The notes under the pieces are model-generated. The model searched no databases. It saw only the letters and a list, made by a program, of their open reading frames with translations, and was not told the origin of the DNA. Made by a program: the position numbers and the translations under genes. Shown here one piece after another: positions 1 through 7,136 of a stretch of 64,000 bases of DNA (positions are counted from its first letter, which is position 1; every line of letters begins with the position of its first letter). Source of the stretch: Imperialibacter sp. EC-SDR9. GTDB taxonomy: Bacteria; Bacteroidota; Bacteroidia; Cytophagales; Cyclobacteriaceae. The DNA lies in contig NZ_LR701574.1 in the NCBI RefSeq assembly GCF_902498805.1, forward strand, positions 186,001-250,000. The letters are read 5' to 3'.

Positions 1-404
1 TCCATAGAGATATACTCTTTGTTACCTATTAACTCTTCGTAACCCACAATGCGAAGGCGGTTTTGAAGACCTTTCTCTTCGTTTTTTATTTCTACCCAGG
101 CGCCAAAATTCACTTTTCCTTCCTGGTTGGGGTGGTAGTCAATAATTTTAAAGTCGTCAATACACTTACGCAAATAGCGAAGTCGATTATCAATTTCCCG
201 AAGACGTTTTTTGTTGTAATGGTAATCGGCATTTTCTGAACGATCTCCTAAACTTGCGGCCCATGCAACCTTAGCGGTCACTTCCGGACGTTCAACTCGC
301 CACAAGTGATCATGTTCTTCCCTTAATTTTTGAAGGCCTTCGGAAGTAATCATTTGCGAGCGATTGAGTTTTGGTAGCGTTGATTCCGGGATTTTTCGCC
401 TCAT
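1..404 (-). CDS. greB: Transcription elongation factor GreB (3' part cut by window edge)
   Basis: GreB binds in the secondary channel of RNA polymerase and stimulates cleavage of the backtracked transcript, rescuing arrested complexes. Reading the minus strand from an ATG at 402-404 gives about 134 residues that remain open at base 1, so the C-terminal FKBP-like domain is largely missing from the window. The N-terminal coiled coil is clear: an EGLQKLREE start, then LWRVERPEVT, then GDRSENADYHYNKKRLREID. The GDRSEN loop carries the acidic residues that Gre factors place at the polymerase active site. The LWR-ERPEVT stretch separates GreB from GreA. There is a short basic N-terminal extension (MRRKIPESTLPKLNRSQ) ahead of the usual start. 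The neighbouring genes are unrelated. Confidence 0.93.
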   Translation of the reverse strand, partial: MRRKIPESTLPKLNRSQMITSEGLQKLREEHDHLWRVERPEVTAKVAWAASLGDRSENADYHYNKKRLREIDNRLRYLRKCIDDFKIIDYHPNQEGKVNFGAWVEIKNEEKGLQNRLRIVGYEELIGNKEYISM

Positions 405-622
405 AATAAATGACCTTGGTTTGACAACTTTCGCAAGATAATAGTTCAGGGGTAGGGTTAATAGTTTTTTCGTCGGCGCAGGCCTTCCTTCTTTTTAGAT
501 GCGCTCATAAGAATTTTGATACGTATGGTAGCAATCTTTTGCCTTCCGACGGCTATCGGGATGGGCAGGAGGGAAGGGTTGAGGGAATGGGAAATGTGTG
601 CGGTTAAGCAACTCTTACAATA

Positions 623-1333
623 TCACTTAATTTTAACTAGCCCAATTAATTCACGGTGATAATTAATTGAATCAATGCTTTGACTTATCTCTGGAAAAAT
701 AATTCCATTTCCACTCTTACGGAAACTATTATAGGTTCCATAAATCTGCTTTTCGCCACATCTTACATATATTTGATCTACTAACAATGCATAGTCTTGA
801 TATGAAATAATTGAATCATTATGGGCAAATTTTAGATAATACAAGCTTTTTGTTAAAAACTCTCTATCAGAATTATGAAACAAAGTATACCAAATCGCAT
901 CATGTGCTTTGGAGTCCATTTTCCGGGTATCTGGATATCCTTTATTTATTAGGATGTATTTAACAATTTCTTTATTTATTTCGTCATTTAGCATTATCTT
1001 CTTCCAAAAAGACGTTGATTTCCATTCATCTCCTTTTCTATCAATTGCCATAAGGCTATCTCTAAATTCTTGATCTCTGAGATATACTTTTTTTAACAAT
1101 GATTCGAGGCAGCTATGACATAATAAATTTTCTTTATTAAGACTAGTCATCAAACTATCGTAATTAAATTTTGATTCTTTTTGTGGGAAAAATAATTGAT
1201 TGTAGGATTTCTTTAAATTAGTTGGAGGTATCTCCATTTGGTCTTTTCGGTTATTTTCTTTACGACAAGAAATGAGTGATATGATTATTACTATTGTAGA
1301 CATACCAACCAACACTATCATGAATCTTTTCAT
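623..1333 (-). CDS. Hypothetical lipoprotein
   Basis: I do not recognise the family. The ATG at 1331-1333 is preferred over the upstream in-frame TTG at 1336. The N-terminus (MKRFMIVLVG...SLISC) is a typical lipoprotein signal with a lipobox ending in Cys about 23 residues in, so the protein is probably attached to the outer or inner membrane on the periplasmic side. The rest (about 236 residues in all) is highly charged, rich in Lys, Asn, Asp and Ser, with no obvious transmembrane segment. A second Cys pair (CHSC) lies in the N-terminal third. The gene is clearly more AT-rich than the core genes to the right, which suggests acquisition. It stands alone: greB is upstream on the same strand across a 218-bp gap. 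Confidence 0.6.
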   Translation of the reverse strand: MKRFMIVLVGMSTIVIIISLISCRKENNRKDQMEIPPTNLKKSYNQLFFPQKESKFNYDSLMTSLNKENLLCHSCLESLLKKVYLRDQEFRDSLMAIDRKGDEWKSTSFWKKIMLNDEINKEIVKYILINKGYPDTRKMDSKAHDAIWYTLFHNSDREFLTKSLYYLKFAHNDSIISYQDYALLVDQIYVRCGEKQIYGTYNSFRKSGNGIIFPEISQSIDSINYHRELIGLVKIK

Positions 1334-1495
1334 CAATTCCCATTTATCAATCCTAAAGCAATTATTTGTAAATATTTCTTATTGTTTTAATACAGCAGGC
1401 ATTGTAAAGGTTTAAGGTATTTAATCTAACTTATCGACCTATCTAATATAACCGGTTTAACATTTATATCGAGATAAATAATAGTCGGTAAAACG

Positions 1496-1810
1496 TTAAT
1501 TTTCAATTCTTATCCAACAGTAATTTCCTCCAGAATCGGTTGTCATTTGGCCTCCATCAAGCCAATCTGCTTCAAGCTTAACAAGTCTAGGGCCCATAAT
1601 TTTACCGGCTCTAGGGTGACCTGGGGGATTCTTAAAACCACCAAAATATGGAGGATTACCTTTGTTGATTGGTTTACCTTCAATCACAAACTTAATCCAG
1701 GTAACTTTTGCCTTTCTATCAGATTTCCATGAATCACGTCTAACATAAAAACCAAGTTGGTAATTGTTATTCATATACATCTGATAAATGTTAATTCGCC
1801 CGGAGCTCAT
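1496..1810 (-). CDS. Small hypothetical protein
   Basis: A roughly 104-residue protein if translation starts at the ATG at 1808-1810. The frame also allows a GTG at 1873, placed directly after a stop that ends the repeat-encoded frame. I do not recognise it. It has no signal peptide or membrane segment and ends in a Gly/Trp-rich C-terminal half with PPGHPRAGK, EADWLDGG and CWIRIEN. Such aromatic, compact ends occur in small secreted or toxin/immunity-like proteins, but nothing here proves that role. It lies just beside the 51-bp repeat array and is AT-rich. It may instead be the tail of a decayed larger gene. Confidence 0.42.
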   Translation of the reverse strand: MSSGRINIYQMYMNNNYQLGFYVRRDSWKSDRKAKVTWIKFVIEGKPINKGNPPYFGGFKNPPGHPRAGKIMGPRLVKLEADWLDGGQMTTDSGGNYCWIRIEN

Positions 1811-1880
1811 ATATAAATATAGTCTGATAATGCTTTCTAATAAAGTGTCGGTAAGCAAGTGGTTTGGCTGCACTTATAGG

Positions 1881-2090
1881 CGCTGAGAAATGCATAGCAT
1901 TCGCCAGGCACATTTGAAATCAAACCCAGCCCGCCTGGCAAATGGGTAGCATTCGCCAGGCACATTTGAAATCAAACTCAGCCGCCTGACAAATGGGTAG
2001 CATTCGTCAGGCACAATTGAAATCAAACCTGACCGCCTGACAAATGGGTAGCATTCGTCAGGCACAATTGAAATCAAACCTGACCGCCTG
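1881..2090. repeat. 51-bp tandem repeat, about four copies, each with a hairpin
   Basis: Copies begin at 1881 (degenerate), 1932, 1983 and 2034, exactly 51 bp apart, and a fifth start is cut short at 2085. Each unit contains a 7-bp inverted repeat around the core AAATGGGTAGCATTC. In the last two full units the arms are GCCTGAC and GTCAGGC. In the 1932 unit they are GCCTGGC and GCCAGGC, so both arms changed together and pairing is kept. The 1983 unit pairs GCCTGAC with GTCAGGC. Between hairpins is a conserved spacer with TTGAAATCAAAC. Since 51 is a multiple of three, the array is open in one frame (a 17-residue repeat), but that looks incidental. Confidence 0.85.
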
Positions 2091-2351
2091 ACAATCCAAT
2101 ATTTGAAAAACTCATTGGGTTTATATCGTACACGCAAATCTCACGAAGGTTCTTTGCAGGAAACTGTGTTCCTGTACGGAGCTGTTGCTTAGCGTCGACA
2201 GTTGCCACAGCCTGCGTGACCCAACCATTTTCGGCGGGCAAAAAGGGCGTTGGCAGAAAAACTATTAATAGCCTGAGCAAAGGGCACGGCCAGCGCCAGC
2301 CAGTAGCGTAGGTTGAAGTTCCTCTACTAAAAATGATTCGTTGTGAGATTC

Positions 2352-2454
2352 GTGATTTGCTTTATCGTGCACGGCCAGTGCTAAAACCGATCGTTATCGT
2401 ACTGCGTAGCGATAACTGATTTTATGATAACCAGCAGAGCTGGGCGCAAATCAC
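2352..2454. repeat. 103-bp imperfect palindrome, attC-like in shape
   Basis: Nested paired arms are visible: GTGATTTGC at 2352-2360 with GCAAATCAC at 2446-2454; CCAG at 2375-2378 with CTGG at 2440-2443; TGCT at 2379-2382 with AGCA at 2433-2436, leaving a GAG bulge; TAAAA at 2382-2386 with TTTTA at 2420-2424; and GTTATCG at 2393-2399 with CGATAAC at 2410-2416. A single strand could fold into a long bulged hairpin. Length and bulged form resemble an integron attC site or the end of a cassette-type element, but I see no clear GTTRRRY/RYYYAAC core pair, so the assignment stays open. Confidence 0.6.
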
Positions 2455-2677
2455 CATGTTTGTTATATAATTTATATTATGTTAAATAGAATTGTCAAAT
2501 ACTACACTATTCTTTCCTCACTTCAAATCAGCTGTTCATCGAATCAGGCATCTCGTTCATCTATAACACGCTGTCCTGCCGGTTACTATATGGCGCTGAG
2601 ACGTATTTTTTATCAAACACTTGATCGTTATCTTTGTATGAGACAGCTATTGAAATTTATACCTACCTACTTTACTT

Positions 2678-4141
2678 ATGACTGCAGATAAGAAACCATA
2701 CCTCATCTGGTTGCCTGTTGCGCTTGTTACGGCCCTGCTTTCGTTAAGTATCTTCTACACGTACTACAACCAGCAAGTCATCAATAGCAATCAGAAGATT
2801 CACCAGCACGCTGAAGAAATCCGCAGCAACGTGTCGGAGCTTCTCTGGGGCACTATTCACGGCATCGACATCGGTCTTCGTGGCTACGCCCTCATTCCAG
2901 AAAAACGTTTCCTTCAGCCTCTGGAACTGGCTCTTGCCGATAAAGATTCTTTGTTTCAGTTGGTTGAGAAAGATTTGCTCACTCAAAACTTTCCCATGGC
3001 GAGCTTCTACCAGTTTCGTGATTCGCTAGATGCCTATATAGCGCTGTCAATGCGCATGAAGGACAATGTGACTAACGGCCAGATGAACACATTCATCAAA
3101 GAGCTTAGCGCTGACCAGGGTTACGGACTTTGGATAATGTATGAAAAATTTAGTATTGCCGTTGATGATTTTGAGAATGCTATTAAACTTCAAGCTGCTC
3201 AGCGGTCTGAGGCGGCCATCAATAATCTCTATTTGGTTCAAGTGGCGCTTTTTCTGGTGCTGGCCCCTACCATGATGCTTTATGTGTATTACTTTCGCAA
3301 GTCGCTGAAGGTATCACACGAGCTGGCCGAAACTGAAGCGGCTCGGTCTGAGCTGGTCAGGAAACAAAACGAAGACCTGGAAAAACAGGTTGCGGAACGC
3401 ACCAACGCCCTTCGCATGCAAATGGGCATCATCCAGTCGCAGCACGAAGAACTCACCACAATCAACCAGGCCAAAGATAAGATTTTCTCTGTATTGTCTC
3501 ACGACCTGCGTGGCCCCCTTAACAACCTGCAAAACGCCATCATTGGTTTCCGGCACAACATCTTCTCTCCTGAAGAATCGGACGATTTGCTGAAGAAGCT
3601 CGAGTCAAACTTTGAGCAAACCAACGAACTGCTCAACAACCTGCTGCTTTGGTCGAAGAGTCAAATGAAAGGCATTTCTCTTGATAAACAGGAATTTGAT
3701 CTCTCTGAAAGTGTGCTTGACCTCACAAAGACTTTCAGTGACTCGAGCCAGGCGAAGAAGATCACCATCACCACCAGTTCCGATGAGCACCTGCCGGTGA
3801 AAGCAGGAAAGGCAATGATTGAAATGGTGATACGCAACCTGATCAACAACGCCATCAAGTTTACACCCGAAGGAGGCGTCATCAATATCCATGCTGAAAG
3901 TAAAGAAAACAGCGCTGTGGTAGAAGTCTCCGATTCTGGCGTAGGCATGAACAACGAAACGGTCGACATTATTCTCAATAAAGGCTATGTGGCCAGTACC
4001 CCCGGCACCAACGAAGAAAAAGGCTCAGGCATGGGGCTCATGCTGGTCAAAGAGTTCATCAAGCTGCATCACGGCACGTTCGAAATTATCTCCAAACAAA
4101 GCCGAGGCACCACGATAAGGTTCTCAATTCCTAAAAACTAA
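2678..4141 (+). CDS. Membrane sensor histidine kinase, CHASE3-like
   Basis: A 487-residue sensor kinase. A first membrane helix lies at about residues 12-30, then a roughly 150-residue periplasmic helical region with the LRGYAL-type element seen in CHASE3 domains, and a second membrane helix at about 185-207. A cytoplasmic coiled coil follows (about 208-262). The HisKA dimerisation domain has the phospho-accepting His at residue 275 in FSVLSHDLRGPL. The ATPase domain shows the N box (RNLINNAIKFTPEGG), the D-x-G box (DSGVGM) and a G box (GSGMGL). There is no HAMP domain. No response regulator is adjacent, so the partner is elsewhere. The next gene is convergent. Confidence 0.9.
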   Translation: MTADKKPYLIWLPVALVTALLSLSIFYTYYNQQVINSNQKIHQHAEEIRSNVSELLWGTIHGIDIGLRGYALIPEKRFLQPLELALADKDSLFQLVEKDLLTQNFPMASFYQFRDSLDAYIALSMRMKDNVTNGQMNTFIKELSADQGYGLWIMYEKFSIAVDDFENAIKLQAAQRSEAAINNLYLVQVALFLVLAPTMMLYVYYFRKSLKVSHELAETEAARSELVRKQNEDLEKQVAERTNALRMQMGIIQSQHEELTTINQAKDKIFSVLSHDLRGPLNNLQNAIIGFRHNIFSPEESDDLLKKLESNFEQTNELLNNLLLWSKSQMKGISLDKQEFDLSESVLDLTKTFSDSSQAKKITITTSSDEHLPVKAGKAMIEMVIRNLINNAIKFTPEGGVINIHAESKENSAVVEVSDSGVGMNNETVDIILNKGYVASTPGTNEEKGSGMGLMLVKEFIKLHHGTFEIISKQSRGTTIRFSIPKN

Positions 4142-4152
4142 TTTGTTAGTTG

Positions 4153-4177
4153 TTGTGTGCTTCATGAATGCACACAA
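4153..4177. terminator. Hairpin between convergent genes
   Basis: TTGTGTGC (4153-4160) and GCACACAA (4170-4177) form a perfect 8-bp stem around a 9-base loop, 11 bases after the kinase stop codon and 4 bases before the end of the convergent aminotransferase gene. There is no U-tract on either side, so it is a weak terminator candidate or simply an RNA 3'-end stabiliser. Confidence 0.4.
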
Positions 4178-4181
4178 TACA

Positions 4182-5483
4182 CTATCCCCGACTAAGTCCT
4201 TCGATGCCTTTCAGCAGCCTGTTCAGGTCGGCTACGCTGTTATAAAGATTGGGGGTTACTCTCACTACCTCCCGGTCTTTTAGTTGACGCTTCACTGTAA
4301 ATACGCCATATTCATCCAAAAGTCTTTTGACTGTATCGTCGGCGCTTATGCCCGCAACACTGAAGGCAGCAATGGCACCACTCTGGCCAGGGGCCAGCGG
4401 CGTGTGCACCTCTACCCTTTTCATAGCAGCAGCTTTCGAGGTCCAGTAAGCTTTCAGGTAGTGTAGCCTTGCTTGCTTAACTTTGATCGTCACGAGGTTA
4501 TTGAATTTCCCTGCCACGGGAATAGTTAGCAGCGCCGGGCTGGCCAGCGTACCAAAGTGTCCCAGTTTATTGATGCTGTCAGCCGCTTGCGTGAAATCGC
4601 CAAACATGGGCGACAGCTTGTTAATTTTTTCCTTCTTCACATACAGCAAGCCAGCCCCAAGCGGGTTGGCATACCACTTGTGAAGGTTGACGCCAACCAT
4701 ATCGGCGCCCAGGTCGGCCAGCTTGTAGTTGAGGTGAGCAAAGCTGTGTGCTGCATCTACCATCACCTCTACGCCTTTGTTGCGGGCCATTTCGCAGATC
4801 TTTTTCACTGGCAGCACCTGTCCGGTCAGGTGGGTCAAATGTGTAACCAACACGAGGGTTGTTACGGGTGAAATCGCCGATTCGTACAATTTTACTATTT
4901 CATCATCGCTTTTTGGCAACAGTGGCACATCGATAAATTTGAGCTTTATACCCTTCCGCTTTTCCAGCATTTGAAAGGCCTCAATCATGCTGTGGTAGTC
5001 GTGGTGTTGAAGTATTACTTCATCCCCTGCCTTGAACGGAAACCCGTTGATCAGAATGTTCAAAGCTTCCGTGGCGTTGCGGGTGACCAGCAACTCTTCT
5101 TTGGAAGCACCAGTGAAACCGGCGAGGCTGTCCATCACCATTTGCCAGTCGTTCCAGTAGTCCATTCGCATGTAGCGGGACGACTCACGGTTGACTTTGT
5201 CGACAAACTGATGATAGGCAGCATTGACAGGAATTGGCTGAACGCCAAAGTACCCATTTTCCAGGTTGATGAAGTCGGGCGATATGTCGTAAAAATCTAC
5301 TGCGAAGCTTTGCCAGAAAGCTTCGTCGTTCACGACAGCTTCGCTGAACTTCCCTTCCCATTGTTCAAATAAGTCATTCGGGTGCTTGAGAGGCGACTGT
5401 TCGTTGTAGTTTCTGCCATAAGCCATTAATGGCAACGAGCCTACTCCTGCTCCCAAAATTTTGAATAGCTTCCTTCTGTTCAT
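4182..5483 (-). CDS. Exported class V aminotransferase (isopenicillin N epimerase-like)
   Basis: A PLP-dependent fold-type I enzyme of the aminotransferase class V / NifS-like group. The start is set at the ATG at 5481-5483 (433 residues) because it exposes a signal sequence beginning MNRRKLFKILGAG; the upstream in-frame start would bury it. The NRRKLFK motif followed by a Gly/Leu-rich stretch resembles a twin-arginine signal, which fits an enzyme folded with its cofactor before export. Visible active-site elements are TRNATEALN (131-142), the PLP-binding Asp in VDAAH (D243), and the Schiff-base Lys in NLHKWYANP (K269). The substrate cannot be told from sequence; desulfurase, epimerase or transaminase activity are all possible. 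It stands alone, convergent with the sensor kinase. Confidence 0.87.
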   Translation of the reverse strand: MNRRKLFKILGAGVGSLPLMAYGRNYNEQSPLKHPNDLFEQWEGKFSEAVVNDEAFWQSFAVDFYDISPDFINLENGYFGVQPIPVNAAYHQFVDKVNRESSRYMRMDYWNDWQMVMDSLAGFTGASKEELLVTRNATEALNILINGFPFKAGDEVILQHHDYHSMIEAFQMLEKRKGIKLKFIDVPLLPKSDDEIVKLYESAISPVTTLVLVTHLTHLTGQVLPVKKICEMARNKGVEVMVDAAHSFAHLNYKLADLGADMVGVNLHKWYANPLGAGLLYVKKEKINKLSPMFGDFTQAADSINKLGHFGTLASPALLTIPVAGKFNNLVTIKVKQARLHYLKAYWTSKAAAMKRVEVHTPLAPGQSGAIAAFSVAGISADDTVKRLLDEYGVFTVKRQLKDREVVRVTPNLYNSVADLNRLLKGIEGLSRG

Positions 5484-6091
5484 GGACAATGTTTTATGCG
5501 TGGACTGCCAGGCGATGAGACACACCACTGATTAAGAGGCTTTTATGCCTCGGCCCCTGGCTGCGGCTTCCTCTCTGACTTTTAAATTAGCAATAAAACG
5601 GTCAAAAAGTCTTTAAGGATTTGTTATTAATACAAAGCAGATAAACCCGTCAGAAAGCAAAGCAAAATTGGAATTGGCTAAATGTTTCCGCCTATCAATG
5701 ACTTATTCATAAAAATAAGTGTCTGGTTTGGTATTTATTTGTAAGGAGTGTGTTGGGTTTACTGACGTAAGTGAGGGATGAGTCAGTTGCTGGCGTTTGG
5801 TTAAAAAAAGGGAAGGAAATCCATGTCGATAGCTTCTATGACTGTATTTTCCCTCCCTACCAGCCTAACCTTTGAGCATTATGGTTTGTGTAGAACCATA
5901 ACTAAAGTATCAACATATATTTATTTTGGCAACTATTTGGGATAAAAGACAGAAAATAATCGATGAACACCCGATAACGGGGGACGAAAATTTTGGATTT
6001 TTCTTTTTTGGACGATTTTGAGAAAAAGATATGGCTTTACCGGGGTGGCTAATTTGCCGGGCAAGGTGTTTCAAAGACCAAATTGACCACC
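5484..6091. other. Intergenic region
   Basis: About 600 bp without a credible gene between the aminotransferase start and the LytTR regulator stop, both on the minus strand. It contains a terminator-like inverted repeat at 5803-5858, listed separately. The part next to the aminotransferase gene should carry its promoter, but no clear Bacteroidota -7/-33 elements were found. Confidence 0.55.
5803..5858 (-). terminator. Probable rho-independent terminator
   Basis: Read on the minus strand, AGGGAGGGAAA (from 5858 leftwards) pairs with TTTCCTTCCCT (ending at 5809) through 11 pairs including one G-U wobble, followed at once by seven U residues (5809-5803). The loop is long (about 25 bases). It lies about 230 bases beyond the stop of the LytTR regulator and would close the three-gene kinase/regulator cluster. 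Confidence 0.5.
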
Positions 6092-6835
6092 TTACTGCAT
6101 CAGATTGAGTCTGCGTATCAACTCGTCACGATATACTTTTCCCAGTGGGATCAGGTGTTCGGCGATTTTTACCTGATGCAGGTCGATGGCCTGCACATGC
6201 TCCAGGTTAATCACATAAGAGCGGTGCGCCCTGAAAAATGCATCTTTAGGCAGGTGATCCAGAATATCCTTCAGGCTTGACCGAACAACATACTTTGATG
6301 CCCCTGTAACAATATTGGTGTAGTTGCCATCTGGCTCCAGCCAAAGCATCTGGTCAAATTTCACCTTTACAAACATTTGCCCATTTTTAACAAACATGCC
6401 GTCCTTTACCAGCATTTCTGTTTGCCGGGAGGCTTCCGGTGCAGCATTTGAATTTACTGGTATGGCAAAATTGACAAGGGCAATCTCTATTGATGAATAG
6501 AGCTCGTCGGCATTAAAAGGTTTCACAAGGTAGCCATTGGGCTTGGTGGACTTGGCCTCTTCCACAGTGGCCTTGTCGGCGTGTGACGTGCAGTAGATAA
6601 AGGGAAGGTCGCAGTTGCTTCGTATATGGCGAGCAAGCTCAATACCGGAAGGTCTCCCTCCCATCATAATATCCAGCATGACCAGGTCTGGCTGATATTT
6701 GTCCAAAGCCTCCAGCCCCTCTTTGAGGTTCATTGCTACAAAAGGCACCTCATAACCCATTCCCTCGAGCAGCTCACGCATGTCTTCGGCTATGATCAAC
6801 TCATCTTCTACAATCAGAATTTTTACTTTACTCAT
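6092..6835 (-). CDS. LytTR-family response regulator
   Basis: A 247-residue cytoplasmic regulator. Receiver domain at about residues 4-120, with acidic pocket residues E10/D11, phospho-acceptor D55 in VMLDIMMGG, and conserved K105 in LVKPF. After a linker, a C-terminal LytTR DNA-binding domain (about 145-245) shows LWLEPDGNYTNI and FFRAHRSYVINLEHV, the hallmarks of this beta-strand DNA-binding fold. It lies 301 bp downstream of two TPR histidine kinases on the same strand and is the obvious partner of one or both. It ends in an 'LIRRLNLMQ' helix typical of the family. Confidence 0.93.
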   Translation of the reverse strand: MSKVKILIVEDELIIAEDMRELLEGMGYEVPFVAMNLKEGLEALDKYQPDLVMLDIMMGGRPSGIELARHIRSNCDLPFIYCTSHADKATVEEAKSTKPNGYLVKPFNADELYSSIEIALVNFAIPVNSNAAPEASRQTEMLVKDGMFVKNGQMFVKVKFDQMLWLEPDGNYTNIVTGASKYVVRSSLKDILDHLPKDAFFRAHRSYVINLEHVQAIDLHQVKIAEHLIPLGKVYRDELIRRLNLMQ

Positions 6836-7136
6836 CGGCTTGGCGAATCCCTCTACACGGCTAGAATCTAATATAGACCAAAAAGACTAAACGGTAAATG
6901 CTTTTTTAAAAATGAAAATCGTTTGGGAATGCCTCAGGTCAAAAAACTATGTTTCTCCCCGCTTAATGTTGTTTTTTCAATGCTGCAAAATTGCTTTATA
7001 CGCATTACTAAATAGCAGCTCTCGCTTTGGGCTGTAATGGTAACGATTGGTGGTTTAATAGCAAAACGTTTTAGTATAAACGTAGCGCTGTAGCCAGTCG
7101 GAGCTAAAAGCAGCACCTATTCCTTTGTGAAATTTG
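6836..7136. other. Intergenic region
   Basis: About 300 bp between the second TPR kinase and the LytTR regulator, same strand. No gene and no clear terminator were seen. Its length suggests the regulator has its own promoter rather than relying only on read-through. Confidence 0.4.

Larger units (their letters stand above)
1811..2677. other. Non-coding accessory stretch (repeat array, palindrome)
   Basis: This 867-bp stretch holds no convincing gene. It contains the 51-bp repeat array (1881-2090) and the 103-bp palindrome (2352-2454). In between, a motif GCAAATCTCACGAA at about 2133-2146 recurs in inverted, slightly shortened form at 2349-2360 and in direct form at 2446-2454, so 2133-2454 is framed by related short repeats. 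A short open frame at 2479-2691 runs into the sensor kinase gene and lacks protein character. The promoter of the kinase gene must lie here but I could not place it. Confidence 0.6.

Noticed and set aside
1881-2090. CRISPR array
   Set aside because: The repeats are directly adjacent with no variable spacers, and no cas genes are nearby.
1874-2137. An 87-residue open frame with 17-residue repeats
   Set aside because: It is the 51-bp tandem repeat read in one frame; the unit length is a multiple of three, so openness is automatic. There is no start signal or folded-domain character.
2352-2454. Definite integron attC site
   Set aside because: The palindrome resembles attC in shape, but no clear GTTRRRY/RYYYAAC core pair and no integrase gene were seen, so only the structural observation is kept.
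2479-2691. 70-residue open frame before the sensor kinase
   Set aside because: It overlaps the kinase start, is low in protein character and has no ribosome-binding site; likely chance frame in the leader region.
6934-7116. 60-residue minus-strand frame between kinase and LytTR regulator
   Set aside because: No plausible start context or domain; AT-rich leader sequence explains it.
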